Source of the DNA: an uncultured Candidatus Nemicrothrix sp.
GTDB taxonomy: Bacteria > Actinomycetota > Acidimicrobiia > Acidimicrobiales > UBA8592
Direction of reading: 5' to 3'
Assembly: GCA_913046155.1 (NCBI GenBank)
Contig: CAJWRY010000027.1
Location: forward strand, 1-13,990
Length of the DNA: 13,990 nucleotides
In this document: positions 1-6,398 of the stretch, piece by piece
Layout: the number at the start of each line of letters is the position of its first letter
Position numbering within the stretch: position 1 is the stretch's first letter
Position numbers and translations under genes: made by a program
The notes under the pieces: generated by a model
Told to the model about the DNA's origin: nothing
What the model saw: only the letters and a program-made list of their open reading frames with translations
The model's database searches: none

Positions 1-262
1 TCCATGCGCCCATAACCCAAACATCATTAACTGCAACGCAAGCAACTAAGTCAACACCTGCTCCGGCTAGATCAGCTGCGCCCTCAGTGTATGTAGGTAG
101 ATGAAGGTTAGAACAACCCGGTGTGAAGGCTCCTGGAACAGCGAACAAAACAACTTTTCCAGACCCTAGAATGTCTCCGGAATTTACAGGAGTTGGACGC
201 CCATCTTCGCCCAGTACTCGTATTTCAATATTTGGAATTGCGTCACCTACAGCTACGCCCAT
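1..262 (-). CDS. Peroxiredoxin, Prx5/hybrid type (partial, C-terminus outside the window)
   Basis: This is the N-terminal 87 residues of a thiol peroxidase that reduces hydrogen peroxide and organic hydroperoxides in the cytoplasm. The sequence shows the active-site pattern PxxxTxxC as PGAFTPGC at residues 43-50, which makes Cys50 the peroxidatic cysteine. It is followed by SNLHLP, and by CVAVND-VWVMGAW near residues 75-87, as expected for the Prx5 subfamily. The start is the ATG at 262-260, preceded by a GAGGT ribosome-binding site. The rest of the gene, including any resolving cysteine or fused glutaredoxin, lies beyond base 1. It is transcribed away from the dioxygenase at 425, so the two share a divergent control region. 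The family call is confident; the substrate and electron donor are not visible. Confidence 0.93.
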   Translation of the reverse strand, partial: MGVAVGDAIPNIEIRVLGEDGRPTPVNSGDILGSGKVVLFAVPGAFTPGCSNLHLPTYTEGAADLAGAGVDLVACVAVNDVWVMGAW

Positions 263-299
263 TATTACCTCACTTTTATTTTTGCTATAAACCTCACGA

Positions 300-328
300 A
301 GCTTAGCTTAAATCCGATGCACCAACAA
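300..328 (-). promoter_or_regulatory. Candidate promoter for the peroxiredoxin gene
   Basis: On the minus strand TTGTTG (328-323) and TAAGCT (305-300) are 17 bases apart. The -10 fits the TANNNT form common in actinobacteria. Transcription would begin near 293 and leave a leader of about 31 bases. Only three of six -35 bases match consensus, so this is a weak prediction. Confidence 0.28.
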
Positions 329-368
329 CTCTTTGAAATTCGCACTTTTGCCGGTTGTAAGGAAAACT

Positions 369-403
369 CTCCAATTGTGGAGTGACACTCTTTAGATTAT
401 ATT
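369..403 (+). promoter_or_regulatory. Candidate promoter and overlapping inverted repeat for the dioxygenase gene
   Basis: TTGTGG (375-380) and TATATT (398-403) are 17 bases apart. The -10 matches consensus at five of six positions, and transcription would start about 15 bases before the ATG at 425. The perfect inverted repeat CTCCA-attg-TGGAG (369-382) covers the -35 element, where a bound regulator could block RNA polymerase. The repeat is short (5-base arms), so the operator role is only an inference. Confidence 0.3.
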
Positions 404-424
404 TAATACGAATAAGGGGGTCTG

Positions 425-1252
425 ATGAAAATAAAGAAGCTTACTGAACATATAGGGGCTGAAATCTCTGACATCAGAATAGACAGCCTTGAACAATCCG
501 AAGTTGATGAAATTAAGGAAGCGTGGCTCGCACACAAGGTTCTTGTCTTTCGCAACCAGCCTATTTCGGTTGAAGCACATATAGCGTTTGGTAAGCATTT
601 TGGTGAGCTTGAAATTCACCCGTTTGCAGACAATTTGGATGATTACCCTGAAATTATTGTTTTGGAAGCTGGAGGCGACTCTCCTCGACAAAATTACAAT
701 GCTGCTCAAGATTGGCATATAGATGTTTCCTTTCGCGAGAAACCACCTATGGGTTCAATTCTCAGAGGGAAATCTATTCCTGAACATGGTGGGGATACTC
801 ATTTCGCTAATGCAGCCGCTGCCTATGAAAGGCTTGATTCTAACCTCAAAAGTCGCGTTGATGACTTGTTCGCAGTAAACGACTACACAAAGATGTTCGG
901 ACCAAGTACGCGCTTCAATAGTGACGAAAGCCATGAAGAGAATAAGACTAAGTTCCCTCCAGTTCTGCATCCTGTGATCCGGACCCATCCAGAAACTGGT
1001 CTACGTTCAATTTTTACTAATAATTTTTTCACTAGCCATATTGATGGCCTTGATAGAGAAGAGAGTGAGTACTTATTGGCAGAATTAGCTGAGGCAGTCA
1101 GAGATGAGGAGCTTCATTTTAGCGTCCAATGGCAACCTGAAACTTTTGTGATGTGGGATAATAGATGTGTTCAGCATGTTGCTACTGACGATTTCCTTCC
1201 GCTTTACAGGAGGATGGAGCGTGTCACAATTGCTGGAGATCGTCCGTTTTAG
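425..1252 (+). CDS. TauD/TfdA-family Fe(II)/2-oxoglutarate-dependent dioxygenase
   Basis: A 275-residue cytoplasmic dioxygenase of the family that includes taurine dioxygenase TauD and the 2,4-D dioxygenase TfdA. It couples oxidative decarboxylation of 2-oxoglutarate to hydroxylation, and often cleavage, of a small organic acid. The iron triad is visible: His98 and Asp100 in WHIDVSF and His251 in CVQHVATDDF. Arg266 in MERVTIAGDRPF sits where TauD has its 2-oxoglutarate-binding arginine. Length and motif spacing match TauD closely. The ATG at 425 follows an AAGGGGG ribosome-binding site. The gene is divergent from the peroxiredoxin and converges on the SCO6745-like gene, with overlapping stop codons. 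The substrate cannot be told. Family members act on sulfonates, phenoxyacetates, sulfate esters and other acids, so calling it taurine dioxygenase would be unsupported. Confidence 0.93.
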   Translation: MKIKKLTEHIGAEISDIRIDSLEQSEVDEIKEAWLAHKVLVFRNQPISVEAHIAFGKHFGELEIHPFADNLDDYPEIIVLEAGGDSPRQNYNAAQDWHIDVSFREKPPMGSILRGKSIPEHGGDTHFANAAAAYERLDSNLKSRVDDLFAVNDYTKMFGPSTRFNSDESHEENKTKFPPVLHPVIRTHPETGLRSIFTNNFFTSHIDGLDREESEYLLAELAEAVRDEELHFSVQWQPETFVMWDNRCVQHVATDDFLPLYRRMERVTIAGDRPF

Positions 1253-2127
1253 CTTTCTGGAGAGTCATTTAAACGGCGGGCCGCGGGCATCCACTTTGTG
1301 CCACCAGTTTCGTCAATCCTTCCAAGAAGAGTATCCCCTACTTTGTTAATCAGACCTATAAAGTTCTTTGAGAAGGTCTCACCTAGGTGTCTCCACGCCA
1401 AGGAAGACGTGTCGTCAAGTTTGTCCTCAAGTGATTGCCTGTAGGCAATACCTGACTGGTTTACTGTTTGTTCTCTTGCTAATCCGCGTTTTTCAAGATC
1501 CGCATAGGCAGTTGAAATAGTTTCATCATCAGCACCTCGGCTTCTTGGTAACCAATCTTCCTCATAGGACCTTCTGGCCCCATCCAAGATCCCAGCTTGA
1601 ACTCCAGTTATGCCCTCAGCTATTAGCATCGCCCAGTGGGTATCTCCTCTCCATTCCCGTATACAGTTCACGGCTAACCAAGCATCAATCAGTGGGTCAT
1701 CAAGGCGCCTGTGCCCTAGTTGCGCGGCATAAAGGACTCTCCCAGATATTGGGAGTGACTTTGCGGCATCCCAGAGCACTTCATTCATCGAAGCAAGTTC
1801 CTCACAAATATCTGGAGCATATTTCTTAAGCCCATTAGAAACGGCTGCGTCTCTAACTTTTATCGCATCTTCTACACCAGCATGCTCATTCAGTAACTTG
1901 TAGCTGGCGTGAACAAATTCTGGGTGTATTGAATAATACGCTGCTGACACTGAATCTGAGCCGGCTTTCCCCAATAGACCTGCTCTCGAGGTGACGTAAT
2001 AGCCAAAGCCATCGGGAATCCCAAGTTTGGTGTATGCATTGATGGCATCGGGGTCCCAATAGATCCAACCGATTAATCTATGTGATACAAACGCTGCTTC
2101 CTTGCTGATTTCTCTCCAGTTGGTCAT
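1249..2127 (-). CDS. SCO6745-like family protein (function unknown)
   Basis: A 292-residue soluble protein with no signal peptide or membrane segment. It resembles the SCO6745-type proteins widespread in actinobacteria, whose biochemical role I do not know. Recognisable landmarks are an aromatic and glycine-rich segment, GFGYYVTSRAGLLG, at about residues 40-53, the signature REWRGDTHWAML at 157-168, and RGADDETISTAYADLEKRGL at 197-216. The last is followed by a region that looks like a winged helix of MarR type (residues about 200-250), although DNA binding is not established. It starts 21 bases after the stop codon of the DUF418 gene, with only a weak AGAG ribosome-binding site, so translation may depend on the upstream gene. 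Its stop codon overlaps that of the convergent dioxygenase by 4 bases. The family is fairly confident, the function is not. Confidence 0.8.
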   Translation of the reverse strand: MTNWREISKEAAFVSHRLIGWIYWDPDAINAYTKLGIPDGFGYYVTSRAGLLGKAGSDSVSAAYYSIHPEFVHASYKLLNEHAGVEDAIKVRDAAVSNGLKKYAPDICEELASMNEVLWDAAKSLPISGRVLYAAQLGHRRLDDPLIDAWLAVNCIREWRGDTHWAMLIAEGITGVQAGILDGARRSYEEDWLPRSRGADDETISTAYADLEKRGLAREQTVNQSGIAYRQSLEDKLDDTSSLAWRHLGETFSKNFIGLINKVGDTLLGRIDETGGTKWMPAARRLNDSPES

Positions 2128-2148
2128 AAGAATTGCTCTACTTTGATA

Positions 2149-3291
2149 TTAATTTTTAGGTAAAGTCCGCAGGAGTGGTTGACGAGAACGGTACGTAGCA
2201 CACCGCCACATCCATTCAATAGGTCCGAAACGAAATCGGGTCAACCACGCTTTTGACCAGAGAATCTGCAAAGCCCAAACACAAGCGATAAAAAGCCACA
2301 CTCCACTTCGGCTCATATCGCTTTTCTCAAAAAGCGTAGCGAATACCGTTATCCCAATAATCGTTTGCGTCAAATAATTGGTGAGCGCCATCTGTCCTAC
2401 AGATCGGATTCTCAGTTTAAATCCATTATCAGGTCTCATATTCAATAAAGTTAGTATTGCGACATAGCCTATGGCTATTGGGACTGTTCCAATTGTGTTT
2501 GGGACTTGCCCAATAATAGCGACATCGGAATCATAGTCACCTGCTACCTGAATGAGGATACCGAAGATTGTAAGAGGAAAACCAAATGCAAAACACCTTC
2601 GGAGTATTCTTTGATAAAACGATTTCTCTTTCGCTCCGGATATGAATCCTGACCGATAGAGGCCAACGCCGATGAGCATTGCCCCCAAAGCCCTGCAAAA
2701 GGCGTCAAAAATAAACCAGAATGCGACTTCATCGCTCATTGGGTTCGACGCATACCAGAAGTCTCCCAGTGGCGCAGTTCCATCGTTGACCAAGGATTGT
2801 GTGAGTATGCCATTAAGCGCTGTGAGGCTAAAAAGCAGCGCACCTATCGAGAAGAGAAATTTGGTTGACCTTTTACGCAACAGATATATAACGGGAGCGC
2901 ATATTCCATAGACCATGAGAACATCGCCTTCCCACATGATCATATGCAAGAAACCGATTACAAGTAACAGGAAATTTCGCCATAAGGTTAGTCTGAATGG
3001 CTTCCTGCCCTTCGCCTCGGCCCTATCAGCAAAGAGAACAATACCTGCGCCGAACAGCATTGAGAAGATGGCCATCGTCTTTTGATCAATAAATATTTCT
3101 CCGAAAATCCCAAAGATCCAGTCAAGCACACTGTCTGTTCCTTGCGAATCCAGGTTATTGTATGCAGGTTTCGGGAGGCCGAACATCATTGCGTTCATTC
3201 CGAGTATTCCCAACGTTGCAAAACCTCTGACATAGTCAAGGTTGGTGATACGGTCCTGCTGTTGAGTTGCTGAGGTGTTTGCTTTATTCAT
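2149..3291 (-). CDS. DUF418 (YeiB-like) multi-pass membrane protein
   Basis: A 380-residue inner-membrane protein with about nine or ten hydrophobic segments. The N-terminal hallmark LDYVRGFATLGILGMN (residues 18-33) and the C-terminal DUF418 hallmarks VGQMALTNYL (298-307) and GPIEWMWR (356-363) are all present, so the protein is full length. DUF418 proteins belong to a broad group of membrane acyltransferase-like proteins. They are often suspected of transport or of modifying envelope molecules, but no activity is firmly assigned. It is the first gene of a likely two-gene unit with the SCO6745-like gene, 21 bases downstream. The ATG at 3291 is preceded by a plausible promoter at 3333-3361. 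The family is certain, the role unknown. Confidence 0.92.
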   Translation of the reverse strand: MNKANTSATQQQDRITNLDYVRGFATLGILGMNAMMFGLPKPAYNNLDSQGTDSVLDWIFGIFGEIFIDQKTMAIFSMLFGAGIVLFADRAEAKGRKPFRLTLWRNFLLLVIGFLHMIMWEGDVLMVYGICAPVIYLLRKRSTKFLFSIGALLFSLTALNGILTQSLVNDGTAPLGDFWYASNPMSDEVAFWFIFDAFCRALGAMLIGVGLYRSGFISGAKEKSFYQRILRRCFAFGFPLTIFGILIQVAGDYDSDVAIIGQVPNTIGTVPIAIGYVAILTLLNMRPDNGFKLRIRSVGQMALTNYLTQTIIGITVFATLFEKSDMSRSGVWLFIACVWALQILWSKAWLTRFRFGPIEWMWRCATYRSRQPLLRTLPKN

Positions 3292-3468
3292 CGTATTCTT
3301 GCATTTCTCGTCTCGGCTATCTCTCTGCTTGAAGGGTAGGATGTTTATGTGTTCAGATCAAGGCCTGAAGGGAAAGCAAAGCGGAAGAAGAAGGACTGGA
3401 CTGCACGTAAAAGGTCTCAACGATGGAGGGACTATAACGTTTGGTATCAACTCTGGAGAAGGTGACGC
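3292..3468. other. Intergenic region between the aldolase-family and DUF418 genes
   Basis: This 177-base gap lies between the stop of the aldolase-family gene and the start of the DUF418 gene, both on the minus strand. It holds a candidate minus-strand promoter at 3333-3361. I see no clear stem-loop followed by a T-run that would terminate the aldolase transcript, and no convincing small gene. Confidence 0.5.
3333..3361 (-). promoter_or_regulatory. Candidate promoter for the DUF418/SCO6745-like operon
   Basis: On the minus strand TTGATC (3361-3356) and TACCCT (3338-3333) are 17 bases apart. The -35 matches four of six consensus bases and the -10 fits TANNNT. The predicted start near 3326 gives a leader of about 35 bases before the ATG at 3291. 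No regulator site was recognised. Confidence 0.38.
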
Positions 3469-4143
3469 TCAATTCTCTTTAGCGTTAATTTTTCGTTGCA
3501 TTAAGTCCCACGTCTGTTCTAAGTAATGCGCCTCAGCATCAATGAGGTTCTTGATTTTATCCCTCCATTCTTTCGGGATTTCAGGAGCATTACTCGGTTC
3601 AAGAATGACATCTAATTTTGCCATTTCTTCGAGTGTTTGATGTAGCGCTGTCGCTCGTCCTATTGTTGTTCCAACTGTTATACAACCATGCCATGGAATG
3701 ATTATGGTGTTCGCTGCTCCAATTGCTTCCCCTATTGAAGCGAATGAGTCATCTGGGCTGATTGCTTGGTCTTCATGAAAAAAGCAAGCAAGATTGTGGC
3801 GAATTCTCAGTGGCCTAGAGAGACCAGCTAGCGCTGTACCCCAAAATCCGTGTGTATGCACGATTGCATTAATTTCTTCACGTCTTTGGTAGATCGCTGG
3901 ATGAAATTCAAACCCCTTGCTGATCTCGCGTTTTCCATTGAGTACGTTTCCATCGTAATCAACTAGAAAAATATCGCTGTCAGTGACTTCGCGTAAAGTT
4001 CGATCGAATGCATTGATCCAGAAAGCCTCTTGCCCGGCAACCCTACGCGAGACATGACCTCCTATTCCATCTCCAAGCCCTGCTGCTCCTAACGCCTGGC
4101 AAGCGATAAGGACTTCATGTTTTTCAATTGGACTTTTCCCCAT
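3469..4143 (-). CDS. Class II aldolase/adducin-family protein
   Basis: A 224-residue cytoplasmic metal enzyme of the fold shared by fuculose-phosphate aldolase, ribulose-phosphate epimerase and adducin. Zinc ligands are visible as His96 and His98 in IVHTHGFWG and His152 in IPWHGCITVG. GGHVSRRV at residues 28-35 is the usual phosphate or carboxylate pocket region. The segment SKGFEFHPAIY (75-85) carries Gly77 where true aldolases have their catalytic glutamate, so the protein may be a decarboxylase or an adducin-like member rather than an aldolase. I chose the ATG at 4143. A TTG at 4242 would add 33 unconserved residues and overlap the ribosome-binding site of the divergent gene. No ribosome-binding site precedes this ATG, but TACATT lies 6 bases upstream, so a leaderless message is possible. 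Confidence 0.88.
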   Translation of the reverse strand: MGKSPIEKHEVLIACQALGAAGLGDGIGGHVSRRVAGQEAFWINAFDRTLREVTDSDIFLVDYDGNVLNGKREISKGFEFHPAIYQRREEINAIVHTHGFWGTALAGLSRPLRIRHNLACFFHEDQAISPDDSFASIGEAIGAANTIIIPWHGCITVGTTIGRATALHQTLEEMAKLDVILEPSNAPEIPKEWRDKIKNLIDAEAHYLEQTWDLMQRKINAKEN

Positions 4144-4240
4144 GAGAAGAATGTAAACCAGTAATTTAAATATCGCATCCCCTTTGGTCTTTTTATCAGC
4201 TTGATTACATAAGAAAATTCCTTGGAAGTAATGTCTAAGC

Positions 4241-4248
4241 AAGGAGAG
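4241..4248 (+). promoter_or_regulatory. Ribosome-binding site that fixes the start of the PNPOx-fold gene
   Basis: AAGGAGAG lies 6 bases before the ATG at 4255. This favours that ATG over the in-frame TTG at 4222, which has no comparable site. Confidence 0.75.
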
Positions 4249-4254
4249 AATTTG

Positions 4255-4788
4255 ATGACAGATAGAGAAGAAAGTTTTGAAGATCTTAAAAATTGTGCTT
4301 TAACACCCGAGAGGGAACAGGAACTTCTAGACGCCCAACGTGAGTGCGTCTTTAGCTGGACGAATAAGAAGGGAGAAGCTGTCGGAGTTATAGTCTCTTA
4401 TTTCAATCACGGTGGGAAAATATGGATGACATGTGCTGAGTCGAGAGCTAGAGTCTCCGCTATAAAGAGGTTTCCTCGCGCATCTGTTTGTATTACGAGT
4501 TCCGGCACAAGACTAGGTACTGGGAAAACGATCACTTACAAGGGTGACTGCATTGTGCACAAAGACAGAGAGACGCTTGACTGGTTTTATCCTGCCTTTG
4601 CGAGTGACCGACGATCAACGCAAGAAGGAGTTGATGCTTACATTCAACACCTTGACTCCCCTGACAGAGTTGTCATTGAGTTCATACCTGATTGGAGATT
4701 AAGTTTTGACAGTGAAGCGCTGTGGGAGCGTGCCCCATTAGCAGCATCGGATAAGGATGATCCGAGAAACAGTGGCGTTATTGACTAG
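4255..4788 (+). CDS. Pyridoxamine 5'-phosphate oxidase-fold flavoprotein
   Basis: A 177-residue cytoplasmic protein of the split beta-barrel flavin-binding fold that includes pyridoxamine 5'-phosphate oxidase and the F420- or FMN-dependent reductases of actinobacteria. The pattern supporting this is a short N-terminal helix, then FSWTNKKGEAVGVIVSYF, KIWMTCAESRARVSAIKRFP and a VCITSSG strand; the Arg-rich segment is where members bind the cofactor phosphate. The charged tail is low in complexity. The family cannot be narrowed by eye between FMN, F420 and heme users, and it is unlikely to be the vitamin B6 biosynthetic enzyme. It is divergent from the aldolase-family gene. Its TAG stop shares a CTAG with the stop of the convergent oxidoreductase. 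Confidence 0.82.
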   Translation: MTDREESFEDLKNCALTPEREQELLDAQRECVFSWTNKKGEAVGVIVSYFNHGGKIWMTCAESRARVSAIKRFPRASVCITSSGTRLGTGKTITYKGDCIVHKDRETLDWFYPAFASDRRSTQEGVDAYIQHLDSPDRVVIEFIPDWRLSFDSEALWERAPLAASDKDDPRNSGVID

Positions 4789-5858
4789 CTAAATATTGTG
4801 TGGCGACCTTGGGCTGAAGTCACCATCGGAAGGTCAAGGAACGTTTTTATCCCTGGTGGTCTGGCTTCACATACTACTGATACTGAATTTGCGCAATGAA
4901 AGCCAGTTAAGCTGATACCCATCGCTGTGCGTTCTGGTTGCGTGGGGGCGTCAAGCTTTACGTCGACGACTAGGTTGACATCGCCTTCCAGACGTATTCT
5001 CCAACCCGAATCTTGAGGAATATCCATTTTCTTATCTAATCGATTCTGACTGAGATCATCCATAAACCAGATTTGCTCTTGGATGATTTCAGTCCCTTCC
5101 TTTGTAACTCCTACATGTCGATAATTATTTAGACCTATGGTTCCTTTGCTAATCATTCCGGAAGCGGTATCTATATCTTCGCTGGCAAGAATATAATTAT
5201 GCTCTGCAGAGTATTTGATTATTTCACTTTTTAGCCCTTCAGCAATCATATCTATGGGCTCATTCCAAAAGTTTGTGAGCAGATCTTTGACTGGATTGTT
5301 GTCTGCTTCCTCGGGTGTTCGGCCGAGATTCATTAAATCTCTTATCACTCCCTCAGAACCATAATCTCTGCAATCGCCGTATTCTGTCATCGTGATCCTG
5401 TCTATTCTGTTGCATAAACCACTTAGTGTCAGAGGTAGCTTTTCAGCGATTCCTCCAGGGTTGATTCCCGAAGCATGAAAATTTACGCCTCCTTGCTGGC
5501 ATGCCTTTTGGATCAATAATGCAGATTCACTATCTTGCACGAAAGGGAACCAGTACGGGCATGGGGTTATTACATGTTTACCCGATATTAAGATGGCACA
5601 GATCTCTTCCACATCCCATGGCATCGGCGAGTAGATCACACAATCGGCATCAGTTCTTAATATTTGGGTTGGGTCAACAGTGCAGGTGATTTCAGTTGAG
5701 TCAAGACCAACAATTTGGCCAGCATCCTTACCGTCCTTCTCAGGCGAATACACTTTGACCGCAACTAGTTCAAGGTTGGGATTCCTTATGACAGCTCGAA
5801 GTGAGGCTTGTCCAGTTATTCCTGTCGCCCATTGAATCACTTTATACCTGTTGTTCAT
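4785..5858 (-). CDS. Dihydrodipicolinate reductase-like NAD(P)-dependent oxidoreductase
   Basis: A 357-residue cytoplasmic oxidoreductase with a Rossmann domain at residues about 6-130 and a catalytic/dimerisation domain after it. The dinucleotide loop reads WATGITGQASLRA (10-22), where the usual first glycine is Ala11. VYSPEKDGKDAGQIVGL (36-52) and GINPGG (131-136) are typical of the group annotated as dihydrodipicolinate reductase N-terminal-domain proteins, which is common in actinobacteria and related to 2,4-diaminopentanoate dehydrogenase. The protein is much longer than lysine-pathway DapB (about 250-270 residues), so it probably acts on another imine or amino substrate. The ATG at 5858 follows GAGGGGAGAG. 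A plausible promoter lies at 5900-5927. Its gene order, divergent from the VOC operon, may mean shared control. Confidence 0.87.
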   Translation of the reverse strand: MNNRYKVIQWATGITGQASLRAVIRNPNLELVAVKVYSPEKDGKDAGQIVGLDSTEITCTVDPTQILRTDADCVIYSPMPWDVEEICAILISGKHVITPCPYWFPFVQDSESALLIQKACQQGGVNFHASGINPGGIAEKLPLTLSGLCNRIDRITMTEYGDCRDYGSEGVIRDLMNLGRTPEEADNNPVKDLLTNFWNEPIDMIAEGLKSEIIKYSAEHNYILASEDIDTASGMISKGTIGLNNYRHVGVTKEGTEIIQEQIWFMDDLSQNRLDKKMDIPQDSGWRIRLEGDVNLVVDVKLDAPTQPERTAMGISLTGFHCANSVSVVCEARPPGIKTFLDLPMVTSAQGRHTIFS

Positions 5859-5899
5859 TTCTCTCCCCTCAGAGCAGATACGTATTAGTTGTTTGTGAA

Positions 5900-5927
5900 A
5901 AACTAGTGCATTTGTGTTTGTTGTGAA
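5900..5927 (-). promoter_or_regulatory. Candidate promoter for the oxidoreductase at 4785-5858
   Basis: On the minus strand TTCACA (5927-5922) and TAGTTT (5905-5900) are 16 bases apart. The -35 matches five of six consensus bases and the -10 fits TANNNT. Transcription would start near 5893, leaving a leader of about 35 bases. The element overlaps the repeated TTGTGAAA words at 5893 and 5921. I did not find an equally good plus-strand promoter for the VOC operon in the same gap. Confidence 0.33.
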
Positions 5928-5954
5928 AGAATTTAAACAAAACTGGGAGGCAAG

Positions 5955-6374
5955 ATGACACAGATTTTAGGACAGTACTGCATTAACGTCAGAGATATCG
6001 ATAAGGCACTTGAGTTCTGGGAGGGAGTTTGTGAGTTGCCTCTTCAACACAGAACTGAAATACCGGGCGTTCTTGAAGCGGTTTTGCAAGCAGAACAGGG
6101 CGGGTCTCGTATCCAATTAGCGCAACACCTAGAGAACGATGCCCCCATTGACATGGGAACTGCGATGTGGAAAATATATGTCAACACATCGGACTGTCAA
6201 AGGGTGTACGATCGCGCTATAGATGCTGGATGTGAGTCTGTAATGGAACCTGAGAAGCTTGAGAGGTGGCCTGTCACTGTCGCCTTCGTGAAGGATTTTG
6301 ATGGGTATTTAATAGAATTTGTTGAACATCATGAGGGAACAAGGCCGGGAGTGCCTGATCCAAAGAAAGCTTAA
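5955..6374 (+). CDS. VOC-fold (glyoxalase/dioxygenase superfamily) protein
   Basis: A 139-residue single-module member of the vicinal oxygen chelate superfamily, which contains glyoxalase I, extradiol dioxygenases and fosfomycin-type resistance proteins. The sequence begins GQYCINVRDIDKALEFW (residues 6-22), where the first metal position is Gln7, as in the zinc site of human glyoxalase I. It ends DFDGYLIEFVEHH, where Glu121 is the usual last metal ligand. The middle ligands are unclear (Gln54 in SRIQLAQH), so metal binding and catalysis are not certain. It starts at the ATG 5955 behind GGGAGG and is the first gene of the six-gene plus-strand series, 24 bases before the HD-domain gene. The superfamily call is strong; the reaction is unknown. 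Confidence 0.88.
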   Translation: MTQILGQYCINVRDIDKALEFWEGVCELPLQHRTEIPGVLEAVLQAEQGGSRIQLAQHLENDAPIDMGTAMWKIYVNTSDCQRVYDRAIDAGCESVMEPEKLERWPVTVAFVKDFDGYLIEFVEHHEGTRPGVPDPKKA

Positions 6375-6398
6375 TTTAATCTAGGGGAAGGTTATTAG

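Noticed and set aside
425..1252. Naming the dioxygenase TauD and assigning taurine or 2,4-D catabolism
   Set aside because: The iron and 2-oxoglutarate residues are shared by the whole family, and no sulfonate or aromatic uptake or regulator genes are present nearby.
3275..3526. Plus-strand ORF of 83 codons across the gap between the aldolase and DUF418 genes, with a possible internal ATG at 3341 behind AAGGGTAGG
   Set aside because: It overlaps both neighbouring genes antisense, has a low-complexity basic composition, resembles no family and covers a predicted promoter. A small peptide cannot be excluded but is not supported.
4144..4242. N-terminal extension of the aldolase-family protein from TTG 4242
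   Set aside because: The extra 33 residues look random, are not part of the fold, and overlap the ribosome-binding site of the divergent gene.
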